Source: CAZSMC01 sp964607755
GTDB lineage: Bacteria; Zhuqueibacterota; Zhuqueibacteria; Residuimicrobiales; Krinioviventaceae
Assembly: GCA_964607755.1 (NCBI GenBank)
Contig: CAZSMC010000001.1
Span: 1 to 64,000 of the forward strand
DNA length: 64,000 nucleotides
Direction: 5' to 3'
The translations under genes were made by a program, and so were the position numbers. A model generated the notes under the pieces. The model was not told the origin of the DNA. It saw nothing but the letters and a program-made list of their open reading frames with translations, and searched no databases. Shown piece after piece: positions 25,139-33,942 of this stretch (position 1 is the stretch's first letter; each line of letters starts with the position of its first letter).

Positions 25139-28100
25139 TCACCGAAAAGCTGCTGTGACTTGCGCTCTGCCGGTGTGAATAACCCGGTCACGCTCGGGTT
25201 CATTCCGGCCGCTGTATGACAAGGTCGCCATAATCACGCTGGAGAAACGATAATCAAACCGGATATCCCAGCGTAGCGACTGGCCTTTGCTTCTGCCATT
25301 GGCCATCTCGTAAGGAATGATCCGGTCTGCTGGTGTTGCATTTACCCTGCTCCATTCCACTTCGGCGCGGCAACGTCCTTTGCTTTTAAAGGAATAATTA
25401 AACTTTGGTACCAGAGCAAAAGCCTGTACTTTTGTTGGCGTTTCATAAAAACGGTCTTGTTCACCTGAATAGCGGGCTTCGATACCAAATTCCAGTGGTG
25501 GGGAAGGACGAAAACTAAGATTCGTTTTTATCTCTCGAGCAAATATATTGCGGTTTTGGCGTCCGCTGTAATTGAAATATCTGGCCTTGTGTTCATCACT
25601 GAATTCTGTTTGCGCACTCATGGTTGAAGAAAAACGGGTTGTTAAACGAATATTTTTTTCTTCTTCGCTGCTTTCCTCTCCGCCCTGAAGAAATTGATTG
25701 TTTAGCTGATCACGCGTCAAATAGCGGAACCGCAAAGAAAAATTCCGGTTGTGTTCAAAAAGATGTAAATCTTCACGGAACTGAATGTTCCCAAAAATCG
25801 ATGTCTCAGGATCACGAAAGACCGACATGTTGAGCAGATAAATATCCTCAACATTTTTGTGCTGGGAACGTTCTTCAAGTGCCAGATAGCTTTCAGACGA
25901 AACAGCAGAGAGGGTCTTTTTCCACAACGGCAGGGAGGGTTGAGTTTGCGCCTTGCGAAAAATACGCGACGGATCAATGCGCAGACGAGCCATGGTTTTA
26001 AGCGAAGCGACCGGCAACAATTGATCGGTTTTCAGAATGCGCAAAATGTGATCGCCCAAAGGATCGTTCACATACTCGTTCAATTCCTCATCATAGCGGT
26101 AATTTCCTTCACCTTCGCTTACCTTGATGTAAACGCGCTCTTGTTTGGCTGTCGCCGTGTTGGAAATTTGATAATTCAAATCGCCGTTAATTGCCCGGTC
26201 GAACGGGGTAAAATGCAAGCGCACCTCGGCAAGATCGGTTCGGGAATCATTTTTTTCAACACTAAAAAAATTGCGTGTCCGGTGCGTAAAATCTACTGAC
26301 GCAGAAAAAGATTTAATCCGCTGAAGTTCAAGCTGAGTATTCCAGGTTTCAGCAGTAGATTGATCCACAAACTGATCGAGGCCGATGTATTCGTCATCAA
26401 AACGTTGAGAATAAGTGCCGGAAAGGCGTAGCTTTTGAAACGGCAGAAACTCCACTCCTCCGGCCATATCGTGAAAACGAAATCCGGTATAAAGTGAGTC
26501 CGACCAGTTTTCTTTTTTGATTTCACCTTCATAGTTCACAAAAGGTCTGATTTTCCATATTTTAAAATTGGCGTCACCGCGCTGTCTCAGCCAATCTCCT
26601 TTTTGGTGATTTTTTGAATTTTCCTTTGAGATGCGTTCAATTCTATAATTCCAAGACGGCCAGCCGTTAGCAGAAAAATGGTTTTGCACCTGCCAGCGAT
26701 TAGACTGAAAATAATCAGCTTTATTGTTTTGACCGTATTCGCCAGACATGGAAAAATCAGCAAAAGGTTCATAGCGGACGGCGAATTCTCGGACGTTCTC
26801 TTGCTGATTCGGCGAGTCTGGCAAGTCCCATTTTCTGCTATACTCGATTTCTGTGGTCCGGTCGATGCTGGAAAATGTCGGACTCACATCTTTATAGCGA
26901 CCGGTCAGGGACAATTTGCCAAAATTGACGCCAAAAAATCTTAACGAATCCGGCTGCAGAGATAATTGCCAATTCTGTGCCAATCCATGATTGTCGTCGT
27001 TATCCACCGACGAAAAAGAGTTTTGATCAAAATTACTTATGCCTATTTCGCTTGACACGTTGACTGATTTGAATGGAGAGAAATCAATGTTAAAATCAAT
27101 GATGCTATGGCTTTTGGCTGTTGGCAAAAGAATGACCGGCGCATATCTGGCCTGGTTCTCTCCCACGTATTCGTAAATGCCAGAACCTTTGTACGTGTAC
27201 GCTCCGTTGTTCGAACCCACGTCAGAAAAAACGACATTATAATTTCCTTTGTTTTTTCCCGCATAAACAAAAATGCTGTCAGGATCGAGGATGTATCGTC
27301 CTTTGCTGGAATCAACGCGGGTTGCGCCGTTCACAACAGCTTTGGACGGATCATCACCTGCCCGGGACAGAGCCTGCATATGCTCGTCTGTCAATGTAAA
27401 ATCTAATGGATTTTCCTTATCGTCAGCTTCATGCAAAAAAGTGGTGTGAATGCGAATTCTGTCATCCCAGAGATTGGATTTAACCGAGGCAGAGTATAAA
27501 TTCCGGCGGTACTGTTCATCAGAGTATTGGAAATCCACTGTAATTCGGGAATCAGCCGTGATGAGTCGTTTGCGGGTAAAAGTGATTTGGGCTGAAGCAT
27601 AATCAATGATATAATCGTTGGTTTCGCCGCGAATCATAATCTCGCCGTCAATGTAAACGCGTTCTGTGCCGGCTAAAACAATGATATCGATTTGGCCCCG
27701 GTCACCTTTGAGTTGATATGGACCCTGATTGCCTTCCTGGCCATTGAACGGCATGGACCTGTATTTTCCCCGTGACACAGCGCCAGAAATTTTTGCAGAC
27801 ACATGCTCATAATCCGCTTCACCCATCACCCCTTGAAGTTTGCGGTTGTACTGCGCAAATTGCGTTCCGGTATAAGAAATTTGAAAATCGCCCATAGTGG
27901 CTTTTAAGGTTGGCGATTTTATCTGGATAAAAACCCTGTCGATTTCCTGGAGATTTTGTGTCGTGCCTTCCGGCTGAATCGGTGTGGATTGATCGGTGAG
28001 CGCAGCAACGACTTCGACATTATCGCCTACCTTGCCATTGACATTCAAATTGAGAGATGAGTTCACTTTCAGTCCGCGATTATTTCCCATAGAAACACCG

Positions 28101-28546
28101 CGGGTAATGCTGCCGCTTTTGGTTAGATTGGCTGCATAATCTTCTTCCTCAGACCGTTTGCTGTCTTGCAGCCTGCTGGGTTGCGGCTCAGCGCCAAACA
28201 TGCGGCGCTGCAGTTTGTGATGCCGGACAGTCCTGGGTAGAACATAAGGAAATATTTTATATTGCAGTTGTATTTGCTGGCCTTTGGATACGATGAATTG
28301 AAAGCGTATTTCGCCGTCAATATAATTCATGTTATACAACGAAGGCGGCTGCAGTTTTCCGCCGATATATACTTTTTCTGAATCTTCGATGATCAGGCTG
28401 TCCGGAAGGAGATAAGGTCCTTTCCGGCCTTCTCCTAAAATGAGCACGTCTTTTTCATAAATATTTATTGACTCTATTTTTCCTTCTGTCTGGGAAAAAC
28501 TAACTGAGGTCAATAAAAGCAGGAGATATGCCGGTAACGTTCTCAC
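25139..28546 (-). CDS. large putative outer-membrane / surface protein, 1135 aa
   Basis: A secreted protein with a signal peptide (residues 1-18, ending VSFSQ) and almost no further hydrophobic helices. From about residue 140 the sequence is dominated by alternating amphipathic strands with aromatic girdles (for example RFVTF-like, FNIDFSPFKSVNVSSEIG, VDFTHRTRNFF) to the end, as expected of a very large beta-barrel or barrel-like surface protein. A well-defined segment at about 143-215 (SGSITRGVSMGNNRG, then VVAALTDQSTPIQPEGTTQ, then NLQEIDRVFIQI) looks conserved, and I recall similar segments in big FCB-group outer-membrane proteins, but I cannot name a family. It starts within the NHL gene's stop codon (4-base overlap) and ends 4 bases before the Omp85 gene. 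Confidence 0.75.
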   Translation of the reverse strand: MRTLPAYLLLLLTSVSFSQTEGKIESINIYEKDVLILGEGRKGPYLLPDSLIIEDSEKVYIGGKLQPPSLYNMNYIDGEIRFQFIVSKGQQIQLQYKIFPYVLPRTVRHHKLQRRMFGAEPQPSRLQDSKRSEEEDYAANLTKSGSITRGVSMGNNRGLKVNSSLNLNVNGKVGDNVEVVAALTDQSTPIQPEGTTQNLQEIDRVFIQIKSPTLKATMGDFQISYTGTQFAQYNRKLQGVMGEADYEHVSAKISGAVSRGKYRSMPFNGQEGNQGPYQLKGDRGQIDIIVLAGTERVYIDGEIMIRGETNDYIIDYASAQITFTRKRLITADSRITVDFQYSDEQYRRNLYSASVKSNLWDDRIRIHTTFLHEADDKENPLDFTLTDEHMQALSRAGDDPSKAVVNGATRVDSSKGRYILDPDSIFVYAGKNKGNYNVVFSDVGSNNGAYTYKGSGIYEYVGENQARYAPVILLPTAKSHSIIDFNIDFSPFKSVNVSSEIGISNFDQNSFSSVDNDDNHGLAQNWQLSLQPDSLRFFGVNFGKLSLTGRYKDVSPTFSSIDRTTEIEYSRKWDLPDSPNQQENVREFAVRYEPFADFSMSGEYGQNNKADYFQSNRWQVQNHFSANGWPSWNYRIERISKENSKNHQKGDWLRQRGDANFKIWKIRPFVNYEGEIKKENWSDSLYTGFRFHDMAGGVEFLPFQKLRLSGTYSQRFDDEYIGLDQFVDQSTAETWNTQLELQRIKSFSASVDFTHRTRNFFSVEKNDSRTDLAEVRLHFTPFDRAINGDLNYQISNTATAKQERVYIKVSEGEGNYRYDEELNEYVNDPLGDHILRILKTDQLLPVASLKTMARLRIDPSRIFRKAQTQPSLPLWKKTLSAVSSESYLALEERSQHKNVEDIYLLNMSVFRDPETSIFGNIQFREDLHLFEHNRNFSLRFRYLTRDQLNNQFLQGGEESSEEEKNIRLTTRFSSTMSAQTEFSDEHKARYFNYSGRQNRNIFAREIKTNLSFRPSPPLEFGIEARYSGEQDRFYETPTKVQAFALVPKFNYSFKSKGRCRAEVEWSRVNATPADRIIPYEMANGRSKGQSLRWDIRFDYRFSSVIMATLSYSGRNEPERDRVIHTGRAQVTAAFR

Positions 28547-29499
28547 TGCTGCGTTTCCACCTGACCTTTATTTACGACAATTTTAAAGACCTGGATACGG
28601 CTGTTGTTAGTGTCCGCTGCAAAGAGCGTGTTCTGCGATACAGCCACGCCTGAAACAAATCGAAACGCACCGTATTTTTTTCCTGACGATCCGTATTGTA
28701 AAAGAAGATGTCCCCTGACATCAAAGGCAAAAATTTGATTGAGCGCGCGGTCAGCGACAAAAATACGTTCCTTATTATCAACGCAAAGACCAACAGGTTC
28801 GGAGAGAAGTCCATTGCCGATATCATATAAAAAGCTGCCGTAATAATCATAAACCTTGATCACGCCGGCATCCGAGTCGCTGACAAAAACACGGTCCTGG
28901 CGAGAGACAGCCAGGTATTCCGGATTATGAAGCATGCCCTTTCCCCAGTCATAATCCCCAAAACTGGTTTGCGGTTCAAAAGAAGAATCAAGTTTGATAA
29001 TTCGAGAATGTTCGCCATCAATAATAAAAAAGTCCCCGTGTAAACTAACAGCCACTGATTTTGGAAAAGCAAACTGATATTTTTCCTCCCAACTGGCATG
29101 AGATTTTAAACTCAGTATCCAGTTCAAATCTTTATCATACCGAACAATGCGATCGTTATCGTAATCGGCAACATAGACATCCATGACATTATGCACAAAG
29201 ATGCCAAGAGGTTGCTGGAACTGGTCATTCTCCCAGCCAAATCCGCCAGTAAAAAAAAGCAGACGGCCGGTTGCATCATATTTTACAATGCGGTTGTTGC
29301 CCGTATCACAGACATAAATATTTTGATTTCTATCTGTGCTAATACCTCTTGGTTCTTTTAATTGTACGGTTTCGTTTTTCTGACTCCCAAAACTATGGAT
29401 AAACTCGATGGACAACCTGTTTTGTTCAGCATAGACTGAAAAGATAAAAAAAAGTGTTAAAAAAATGGCCAAGCGGAAAATATGCTTTGAATGTTTCAT
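28543..29499 (-). CDS. secreted NHL-repeat beta-propeller protein
   Basis: A 318-residue exported protein with a signal peptide (residues 1-24, ending SVYAEQ) and about six NHL repeats. The repeat signature is clear: EPRGISTDRNQNIYVCDTGNNRIVK (given in parts: PRGIS...NIYVCDTGNNRIVKYD), QPLGIFVHNVMDVYVADYDNDRIVRYD, FPKSVAVSLHGDFFIIDGEHSRIIKL, and three more. Such propellers bind proteins or ligands; a periplasmic or surface role is inferred. It is the first gene of a trio with the 1135-residue protein (ATGA-type overlap) and the Omp85 protein, so the three are probably made together. Confidence 0.85.
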   Translation of the reverse strand: MKHSKHIFRLAIFLTLFFIFSVYAEQNRLSIEFIHSFGSQKNETVQLKEPRGISTDRNQNIYVCDTGNNRIVKYDATGRLLFFTGGFGWENDQFQQPLGIFVHNVMDVYVADYDNDRIVRYDKDLNWILSLKSHASWEEKYQFAFPKSVAVSLHGDFFIIDGEHSRIIKLDSSFEPQTSFGDYDWGKGMLHNPEYLAVSRQDRVFVSDSDAGVIKVYDYYGSFLYDIGNGLLSEPVGLCVDNKERIFVADRALNQIFAFDVRGHLLLQYGSSGKKYGAFRFVSGVAVSQNTLFAADTNNSRIQVFKIVVNKGQVETQQ

Positions 29500-29520
29500 T
29501 TTAGCTGTTAATTTAGTGAA

Positions 29521-29550
29521 AAGAAAAAAACCCGAAACATTTTCGGGTTT
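29521..29550 (-). terminator. intrinsic terminator, minus strand
   Basis: AAACCCGAAA (29528-29537) pairs with TTTCGGGTTT (29541-29550) to give a 10-bp stem with a 3-base loop. Read on the minus strand it is followed by a run of T (complement of 29522-29530). It ends transcription from the small membrane-protein gene at 29596-30075, ahead of the NHL operon. Confidence 0.8.
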
Positions 29551-29595
29551 AAATTTTAACGATTTAAAAATACAAAGTTTCCTGTTTATAATTAC

Positions 29596-30075
29596 TCATC
29601 GTTTATCACGTTCATCAGGATAGATCGTTCTGTGATAGGAACGGCGCATTTCTTTACATTTTCGCCACCTGTCGTAGGCATCAATGAGGTCATTATCATT
29701 ACCAGTCAGTTGATTTACTTTTGCAGTTGAAAAACGTAAACCCGAGTTTTCCTTTTCTGCCATTAATATTTTATCGAATTTTTTTAGCTTGTTCTTACTC
29801 AAATCACCTTTGATGAATTTATCATTTTTCGGATCCGTATCATAATAATAATGTATTTCCTTTTGTTGATTGAAAAAAGCACGTTTTAATTTTGGGAAAA
29901 ATGCTTTTTCGGTGAAATAGGTGAAAATTACCGCAACAAAGAAAATGCTGATAAGCAGAAATCCAGTTTTCGAGTTTCGCTGGAAGAGGTAAAGCAAAGC
30001 TGTAATAAAAACAAATGCTAAAAATCCAAAAACGAGTAATGGATGCTCAATAACTATAAATTTTATTTTATCCAT
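29596..30075 (-). CDS. hypothetical membrane protein, 159 aa
   Basis: Two N-terminal membrane helices (about residues 10-30 and 36-55) and a basic, Lys-rich C-terminal domain of about 100 residues (KFDKILMAEKE, YDRWRKCKEMRRSYHR). I do not recognise the family. The gene has its own strong terminator downstream. Upstream it runs into the scaffold join at 30153, so its promoter region may be incomplete. Confidence 0.65.
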   Translation of the reverse strand: MDKIKFIVIEHPLLVFGFLAFVFITALLYLFQRNSKTGFLLISIFFVAVIFTYFTEKAFFPKLKRAFFNQQKEIHYYYDTDPKNDKFIKGDLSKNKLKKFDKILMAEKENSGLRFSTAKVNQLTGNDNDLIDAYDRWRKCKEMRRSYHRTIYPDERDKR

Positions 30076-30097
30076 ACCTAACCCAAAGTCAGAAAAA

Positions 30098-30152
30098 TAT
30101 GATAAAAATTAAAGGCAATTTGCAGAAAAAGCAAGTGAAAACATGCTTATAC
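30098..30152. repeat. 55-base direct repeat, left copy at scaffold gap
   Basis: These 55 bases, starting TATGATAAAA and ending CATGCTTATAC just before the N run, are identical to 30253-30307 on the other side. This is the picture left when two contigs that share an end of k-mer length are joined by N. Confidence 0.9.
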
Positions 30153-30252
30153 NNNNNNNNNNNNNNNNNNNNNNNNNNNNNNNNNNNNNNNNNNNNNNNN
30201 NNNNNNNNNNNNNNNNNNNNNNNNNNNNNNNNNNNNNNNNNNNNNNNNNNNN
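30153..30252. other. assembly gap of 100 N
   Basis: Exactly 100 N, the conventional length for a gap of unknown size. Because the same 55 bases flank it on both sides, the real gap may be nil, with the two copies being one sequence. Confidence 0.97.
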
Positions 30253-30307
30253 TATGATAAAAATTAAAGGCAATTTGCAGAAAAAGCAAGTGAAAACATG
30301 CTTATAC
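30253..30307. repeat. 55-base direct repeat, right copy at scaffold gap
   Basis: Exact copy of 30098-30152. See the gap entry. Between here and 30513 I see no convincing gene, only AT-rich sequence and a short open tail without a start codon. Confidence 0.9.
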
Positions 30308-30513
30308 ATAAGATATTAAATGTAAAAGATACAAGCAAACTCTAATATTTTGTTTTTCTTCTGGAAAATGGATAACTTATTTAATCATAGTGCGCGGCAC
30401 AAACAATCAGTAAATATTGTTTTCGTTATATTTATAAAAGCTGTCTATAGAAATCATTAAACTGGATGAATTAAAAGACGGACTGGAGAGAATTGTAAGT
30501 AATTATAGCAAGT

Positions 30514-31080
30514 ATGAATGACAGATATTTACCAAATCCCATATCAGCGACCTCTGGGCTCATAGTGTTAATAAGATACGCATTAATTAGAATCGCACTT
30601 TTTGCAACTTTCTTATTATCTTGCATGAGGCCAATGCCTTATCCTCCTGGGGATATTCCAACGCGAGAGAGGAGAAATCATCAAACAGAAAAGATAACCG
30701 GAGACCTCGTATACCAGTTTGCAGATGCGATAAAGCCATATCTTGACGCACCTTATCAGTGGGGTGGAACAACACCGTATGGAATTGATTGTTCCGGATT
30801 GGTTATGGTTTTGTACAAAGAGGCAGCCGGCATTTCACTTCCACACAGCACATTGCAGATGTACAACATGGGGCGTCCGGTTCATAAAAATTACCTGAAA
30901 TTTGCCGATCTGCTTTTTTTTAATACAAAAGGTGGAATCAAACCAAATCATGTAGGATTTTATTTATCCGAAGGAGTTTTTCTTCACGCCTCTGTCAGCC
31001 GTGGCGTAACACTGGATAATATGTGGGATTCTCCATACAACAAACAGCTTCTTGGCGCCAGACGAATTCTGCATGATTAG
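30514..31080 (+). CDS. NlpC/P60-family cell-wall peptidase, probable lipoprotein
   Basis: Papain-like peptidase that cuts peptidoglycan stem peptides outside the cytoplasm. Seen: catalytic Cys93 in GIDCSGLVMVLY, His146 in PNHVGFYL and a third polar residue His158 in FLHAS, with the usual YQWGGTTPYG lead-in. The N-terminus has a hydrophobic stretch ending LLSC (Cys37), a plausible lipobox. The n-region is long (about 20 residues) and no ribosome site precedes ATG 30514, so the real start may be internal, for example GTG at 30565. It lies just right of the assembly gap; 113 bases later comes rpmH. Confidence 0.85.
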   Translation: MNDRYLPNPISATSGLIVLIRYALIRIALFATFLLSCMRPMPYPPGDIPTRERRNHQTEKITGDLVYQFADAIKPYLDAPYQWGGTTPYGIDCSGLVMVLYKEAAGISLPHSTLQMYNMGRPVHKNYLKFADLLFFNTKGGIKPNHVGFYLSEGVFLHASVSRGVTLDNMWDSPYNKQLLGARRILHD

Positions 31081-31124
31081 TGCCTGCTTGTAATTTAATG
31101 AAGAAAACAGGCAAAATAAAAACC

Positions 31125-31153
31125 TTGATTTTTTGCTAAAAATTGAATAAAAT
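31125..31153 (+). promoter_or_regulatory. candidate promoter for rpmH
   Basis: TTGATT (31125-31130), 17 bases, then TAAAAT (31148-31153), about 40 bases before the rpmH start. A good sigma-70-type fit in a highly AT-rich context, so chance similarity is possible. Confidence 0.4.
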
Positions 31154-31193
31154 TAAAGTCTTTAAATAAATTGGAAAAATACGGAGTGATATT

Positions 31194-31337
31194 ATGAAAC
31201 GGACATATCAGCCAAGTAACCGGAGAAGGAAAAACAAACACGGATTCAGAGCGAGAATGGCGTCCAAACACGGTCGTATGGTGTTGAAAAGACGCCGCAA
31301 AAAAGGCCGAAAAAGTCTGTCAGTAAGTGATCGATAA
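31194..31337 (+). CDS. rpmH: 50S ribosomal protein L34
   Basis: A 47-residue, extremely basic protein. It begins MKRTYQPSNRRRKNKHGFRA and continues RMASKHGRMVLKRRRKKGRK, the diagnostic L34 sequence. It binds 23S rRNA in the large subunit. GGAG lies 7 bases before the ATG. L34 and rnpA next to it are the usual right-hand neighbours of bacterial origins; here they are about 13 kb from the DnaA boxes. The C-terminal tail SLSVSDR is slightly longer than in most family members. Confidence 0.98.
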   Translation: MKRTYQPSNRRRKNKHGFRARMASKHGRMVLKRRRKKGRKSLSVSDR

Positions 31338-31345
31338 TAATTTAG

Positions 31346-31717
31346 GTGAAAAAATATTCATTACCAAAAAGTATAATAATTAAAAAAAGTAGTGAATTTC
31401 GCTACATCATAGGAAACGGTTTCTGCCATTTAAGTCAATTCTTTACAGCTTACAGTATCAAGGCACCAGACGTTAGAGTCGGTTTCGCGGCAAAAAAGGG
31501 CTATAAAAATAAACCTCAACGGAACAGAATAAAGCGCATTACACGGGAACTCTGGAGGCTTTACTACAGAAATTATCGCCTGCCGGCAGAAATCGTTATT
31601 ATGGCTTCCCCCTCTTTATTAAAACAAAATTTTAAAGAGCTGGAAGTTGATTTTTGCACCTGTCTGAGAAAAATCGAACAACATTATGCCAGGAACAAAA
31701 CCGGGGATAAAAAGTAA
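31346..31717 (+). CDS. rnpA: ribonuclease P protein component
   Basis: Basic protein subunit of RNase P, which matures tRNA 5' ends together with the RNA subunit. Seen: 123 residues, the RNR signature in PQRNRIKRITRELWR near residue 53, VGFAAKKGYKNKPQRN before it and a FTAYSIKAP central strand. GTG start at 31346, only 8 bases after the rpmH stop codon, implying coupled expression. The RNA subunit gene is not in this window. Confidence 0.93.
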   Translation: MKKYSLPKSIIIKKSSEFRYIIGNGFCHLSQFFTAYSIKAPDVRVGFAAKKGYKNKPQRNRIKRITRELWRLYYRNYRLPAEIVIMASPSLLKQNFKELEVDFCTCLRKIEQHYARNKTGDKK

Positions 31718-31732
31718 ACTTTGGTTTTAATT

Positions 31733-31984
31733 ATGGTAAATTGGATTAAAAAGTTCATTAAATATTTTACCAAGCTCCTGGCATTTATTTTTATTTTCTT
31801 CATTAGAATTTATCAGCTTGTTATCTCTCCCCTGTTTCCAAATTCATGCCGGTACTATCCGACCTGCTCGGAATACACAATACAAGCTATTGAAAAATAT
31901 GGAATTATAAAAGGATTCATTAAGGCATCTTACCGCGTGTTAAGGTGTCATCCCTTTGCCAAAGGCGGACACGATCCTGTTTAA
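31733..31984 (+). CDS. yidD: membrane protein insertion efficiency factor YidD
   Basis: Small membrane-associated protein that helps YidC insert proteins. Seen: YQLVISPLFPNSCRYYPTCSEY with the three conserved cysteines of the family together with CHPF further on, and HPFAKGGHDPV at the C-terminus. I chose ATG 31733 (83 residues) because it gives the usual length; the frame is open from TTG 31721. It lies between rnpA and yidC, its standard place. Confidence 0.93.
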   Translation: MVNWIKKFIKYFTKLLAFIFIFFIRIYQLVISPLFPNSCRYYPTCSEYTIQAIEKYGIIKGFIKASYRVLRCHPFAKGGHDPV

Positions 31985-32009
31985 ACTTATAAAAAACAAA
32001 GAGAAATAA

Positions 32010-33788
32010 ATGGATATAGATAAAAAGACAATTTTAGCTTTTATTTTGATCGGTTTGGTTCTCATTATTGCTCAGACCGATTTTTATCAAAAAACAATTG
32101 ACACTGAAGGTTACAGACTTCGCAAAGAGCGCGAACGTCAGGCACAAATTGCCCGGCAGCAACAGCAGGAAGCTGGTGACCAAGAACCTGTTCAGGAAAG
32201 GCTGCAAGAACAAGAAAGAACAGAGCCAGAAACGGATCAGGAACAGAAAGAAGAAAAAGAACCACCTCCGACCTCTCTCCGGCCAGTTCAAGAAGCTCAG
32301 GAAAAAACATTTACCGTCAATACTGATTTGTATCAGGCAACATTATCATCAAAAGGCGGCAATATTTTACAATGGGAACTGAAAAAGTATCTGGATTTAG
32401 ATAGCAATGCTGTGAGTTTGTTTCCGGCGAACAGTTTGCAGACTATGAGCATCATTTTTACAACTCAGGAAAGAGACAGCATCAATACTTCCAACTATGT
32501 ATTTACAACTTCTGCGTCCGGGAATATAAATGTCAGTGATCAACAAAAGGTAACCTTCACCCTTGACTTTGGCAACGACCGCCGTATTGTCAAAGAATAT
32601 ATTTTCCGAAATGGCAGATATGATATCGGTTTTAATGTCCGTTTTATCAATTTTGAAGATATTATCGCAAATAAAAGGTATTCGATTTCAGCGCCGCATG
32701 GATTGACTTCAACCGAGCAGCGCGTGCAAGACGATATGCAATATACTAAAGCAGCGGTCTATTCGAATCAGAATATCCAAAAAGGCTATAAAGCCAATGG
32801 CAAGGTGGAAAAAGCAACCGGAAACATAGACTGGGCTGCTGTTCGGACAAAGTATTTTGCCTTTTATATTATCCCGCAAACCAGAAAAAGTGATTTTGTT
32901 AAAATTAAAGGCGAAAAAACACAGATACGTCAAGACGAAGAGTGGAAAAAGTACTCTTTGGAAATCGCCATGCCATACCTGGGGGAGCGGCAGGATGGTG
33001 ATAAATTCATGCTATATATCGGTCCTTTGGAATATAACACTTTAAAGTCCTATAATCTTGGATTGCAGGACTTTATGGATTTTGGCTGGTTTATCATCAA
33101 GTGGTTCGCTAAACTCATTCTCATCGTCTTTATGAAAATGCACACCATCATTCCGAATTACGGTGTGGTCATTCTCATATTTGCGGTTATGATAAAGATC
33201 ATCGTCTATCCGCTCACTCACAAGAGTTATGAGTCAATGCAAAAGATGCAGGCGGTTCAACCGAAATTAAAAGAGCTGCAAGAAAAATACAAAGACAATC
33301 CGCAACAGCTCAACAAAGCCACCATGAACCTGTACAAAAAAGAAGGTGTCAATCCAGCAGGCGGATGCTTGCCAATGCTCATTCAGATGCCCTTGCTAAT
33401 CGGATTATTTGTGGTATTCCGAACGACCATTGAATTGCGTGGCGAAGGATTTATCTGGTGGATCAACGATTTATCAGCACCTGATGCTCTTTTCACCTTA
33501 CCGTTCAGTTTACCAATTTACGGTGATACGGTCAGTCTATTGCCCATTTTTATGATGCTCACTATTTTTTTGCAGCAAAAATTGAGCGTCACAGATCCGA
33601 AACAAAAGTTTATGGTGTATTTTATGCCCATCTTTTTATTTCTGCTCTTCAATAGATTTCCATCAGGTTTGAACTTGTATTATGCACTATTTAACCTTTT
33701 ATCGATCGTGCAACAAAAATACCTTGTGCCAAGGCACGCAAAAAAGTCAAAAGAGAGCTCATCCCCAATTAGAAAGAAGAAACGATAA
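32010..33788 (+). CDS. yidC: membrane protein insertase YidC
   Basis: Inserts and folds inner-membrane proteins alone or with SecYEG. Seen: an N-terminal anchor (residues 8-25, ILAFILIGLVLIIAQ), a Gln/Glu-rich low-complexity linker (about 40-95), the large periplasmic beta domain (about 100-340), and the C-terminal Oxa1 core with several membrane helices: YGVVILIFAVMIKIIVYPLTHKSY near 390, NPAGGCLPMLIQMPLLIGLFVVF near 450, and a Lys/Arg-rich tail. The full periplasmic domain shows a diderm (Gram-negative type) cell. Length 592 is normal. A strong terminator follows at 33896. Confidence 0.96.
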   Translation: MDIDKKTILAFILIGLVLIIAQTDFYQKTIDTEGYRLRKERERQAQIARQQQQEAGDQEPVQERLQEQERTEPETDQEQKEEKEPPPTSLRPVQEAQEKTFTVNTDLYQATLSSKGGNILQWELKKYLDLDSNAVSLFPANSLQTMSIIFTTQERDSINTSNYVFTTSASGNINVSDQQKVTFTLDFGNDRRIVKEYIFRNGRYDIGFNVRFINFEDIIANKRYSISAPHGLTSTEQRVQDDMQYTKAAVYSNQNIQKGYKANGKVEKATGNIDWAAVRTKYFAFYIIPQTRKSDFVKIKGEKTQIRQDEEWKKYSLEIAMPYLGERQDGDKFMLYIGPLEYNTLKSYNLGLQDFMDFGWFIIKWFAKLILIVFMKMHTIIPNYGVVILIFAVMIKIIVYPLTHKSYESMQKMQAVQPKLKELQEKYKDNPQQLNKATMNLYKKEGVNPAGGCLPMLIQMPLLIGLFVVFRTTIELRGEGFIWWINDLSAPDALFTLPFSLPIYGDTVSLLPIFMMLTIFLQQKLSVTDPKQKFMVYFMPIFLFLLFNRFPSGLNLYYALFNLLSIVQQKYLVPRHAKKSKESSSPIRKKKR

Positions 33789-33895
33789 AAAAACTTTGCA
33801 AATAAAAAATATGATTTCAAACGCGGAGCGGAACATAAAGAGACAAATGAAAATATAATTGAGAAAGAATTTTTAAAAGGTCGTTGAATCATTTG

Positions 33896-33933
33896 CCCCG
33901 CTATAAAATCATTTATAGTGGGGTTTTATTTTT
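33896..33933 (+). terminator. intrinsic terminator between yidC and mnmE
   Basis: CCCCGCTATAAA pairs with TTTATAGTGGGG (12 bp with one G-T pair) around a 4-base loop ATCA, followed by TTTTATTTTT. It ends only 9 bases before the mnmE start codon, which leaves no room for a normal leader after it. Confidence 0.85.
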
Positions 33934-33942
33934 GACATTTTT

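Noticed and set aside
30089..30309. Apparent reading frames crossing the N run
   Set aside because: They exist only because N is treated as open sequence between two copies of the same 55 bases.
30438..30521. Open tail of 27 codons before the NlpC/P60 gene (…KLDELKDGLERIVSNYSKYE)
   Set aside because: It reads like the end of a protein but has an in-frame TAA just before it and no start codon. It may be a scrap of a lost gene or chance; too short to support.
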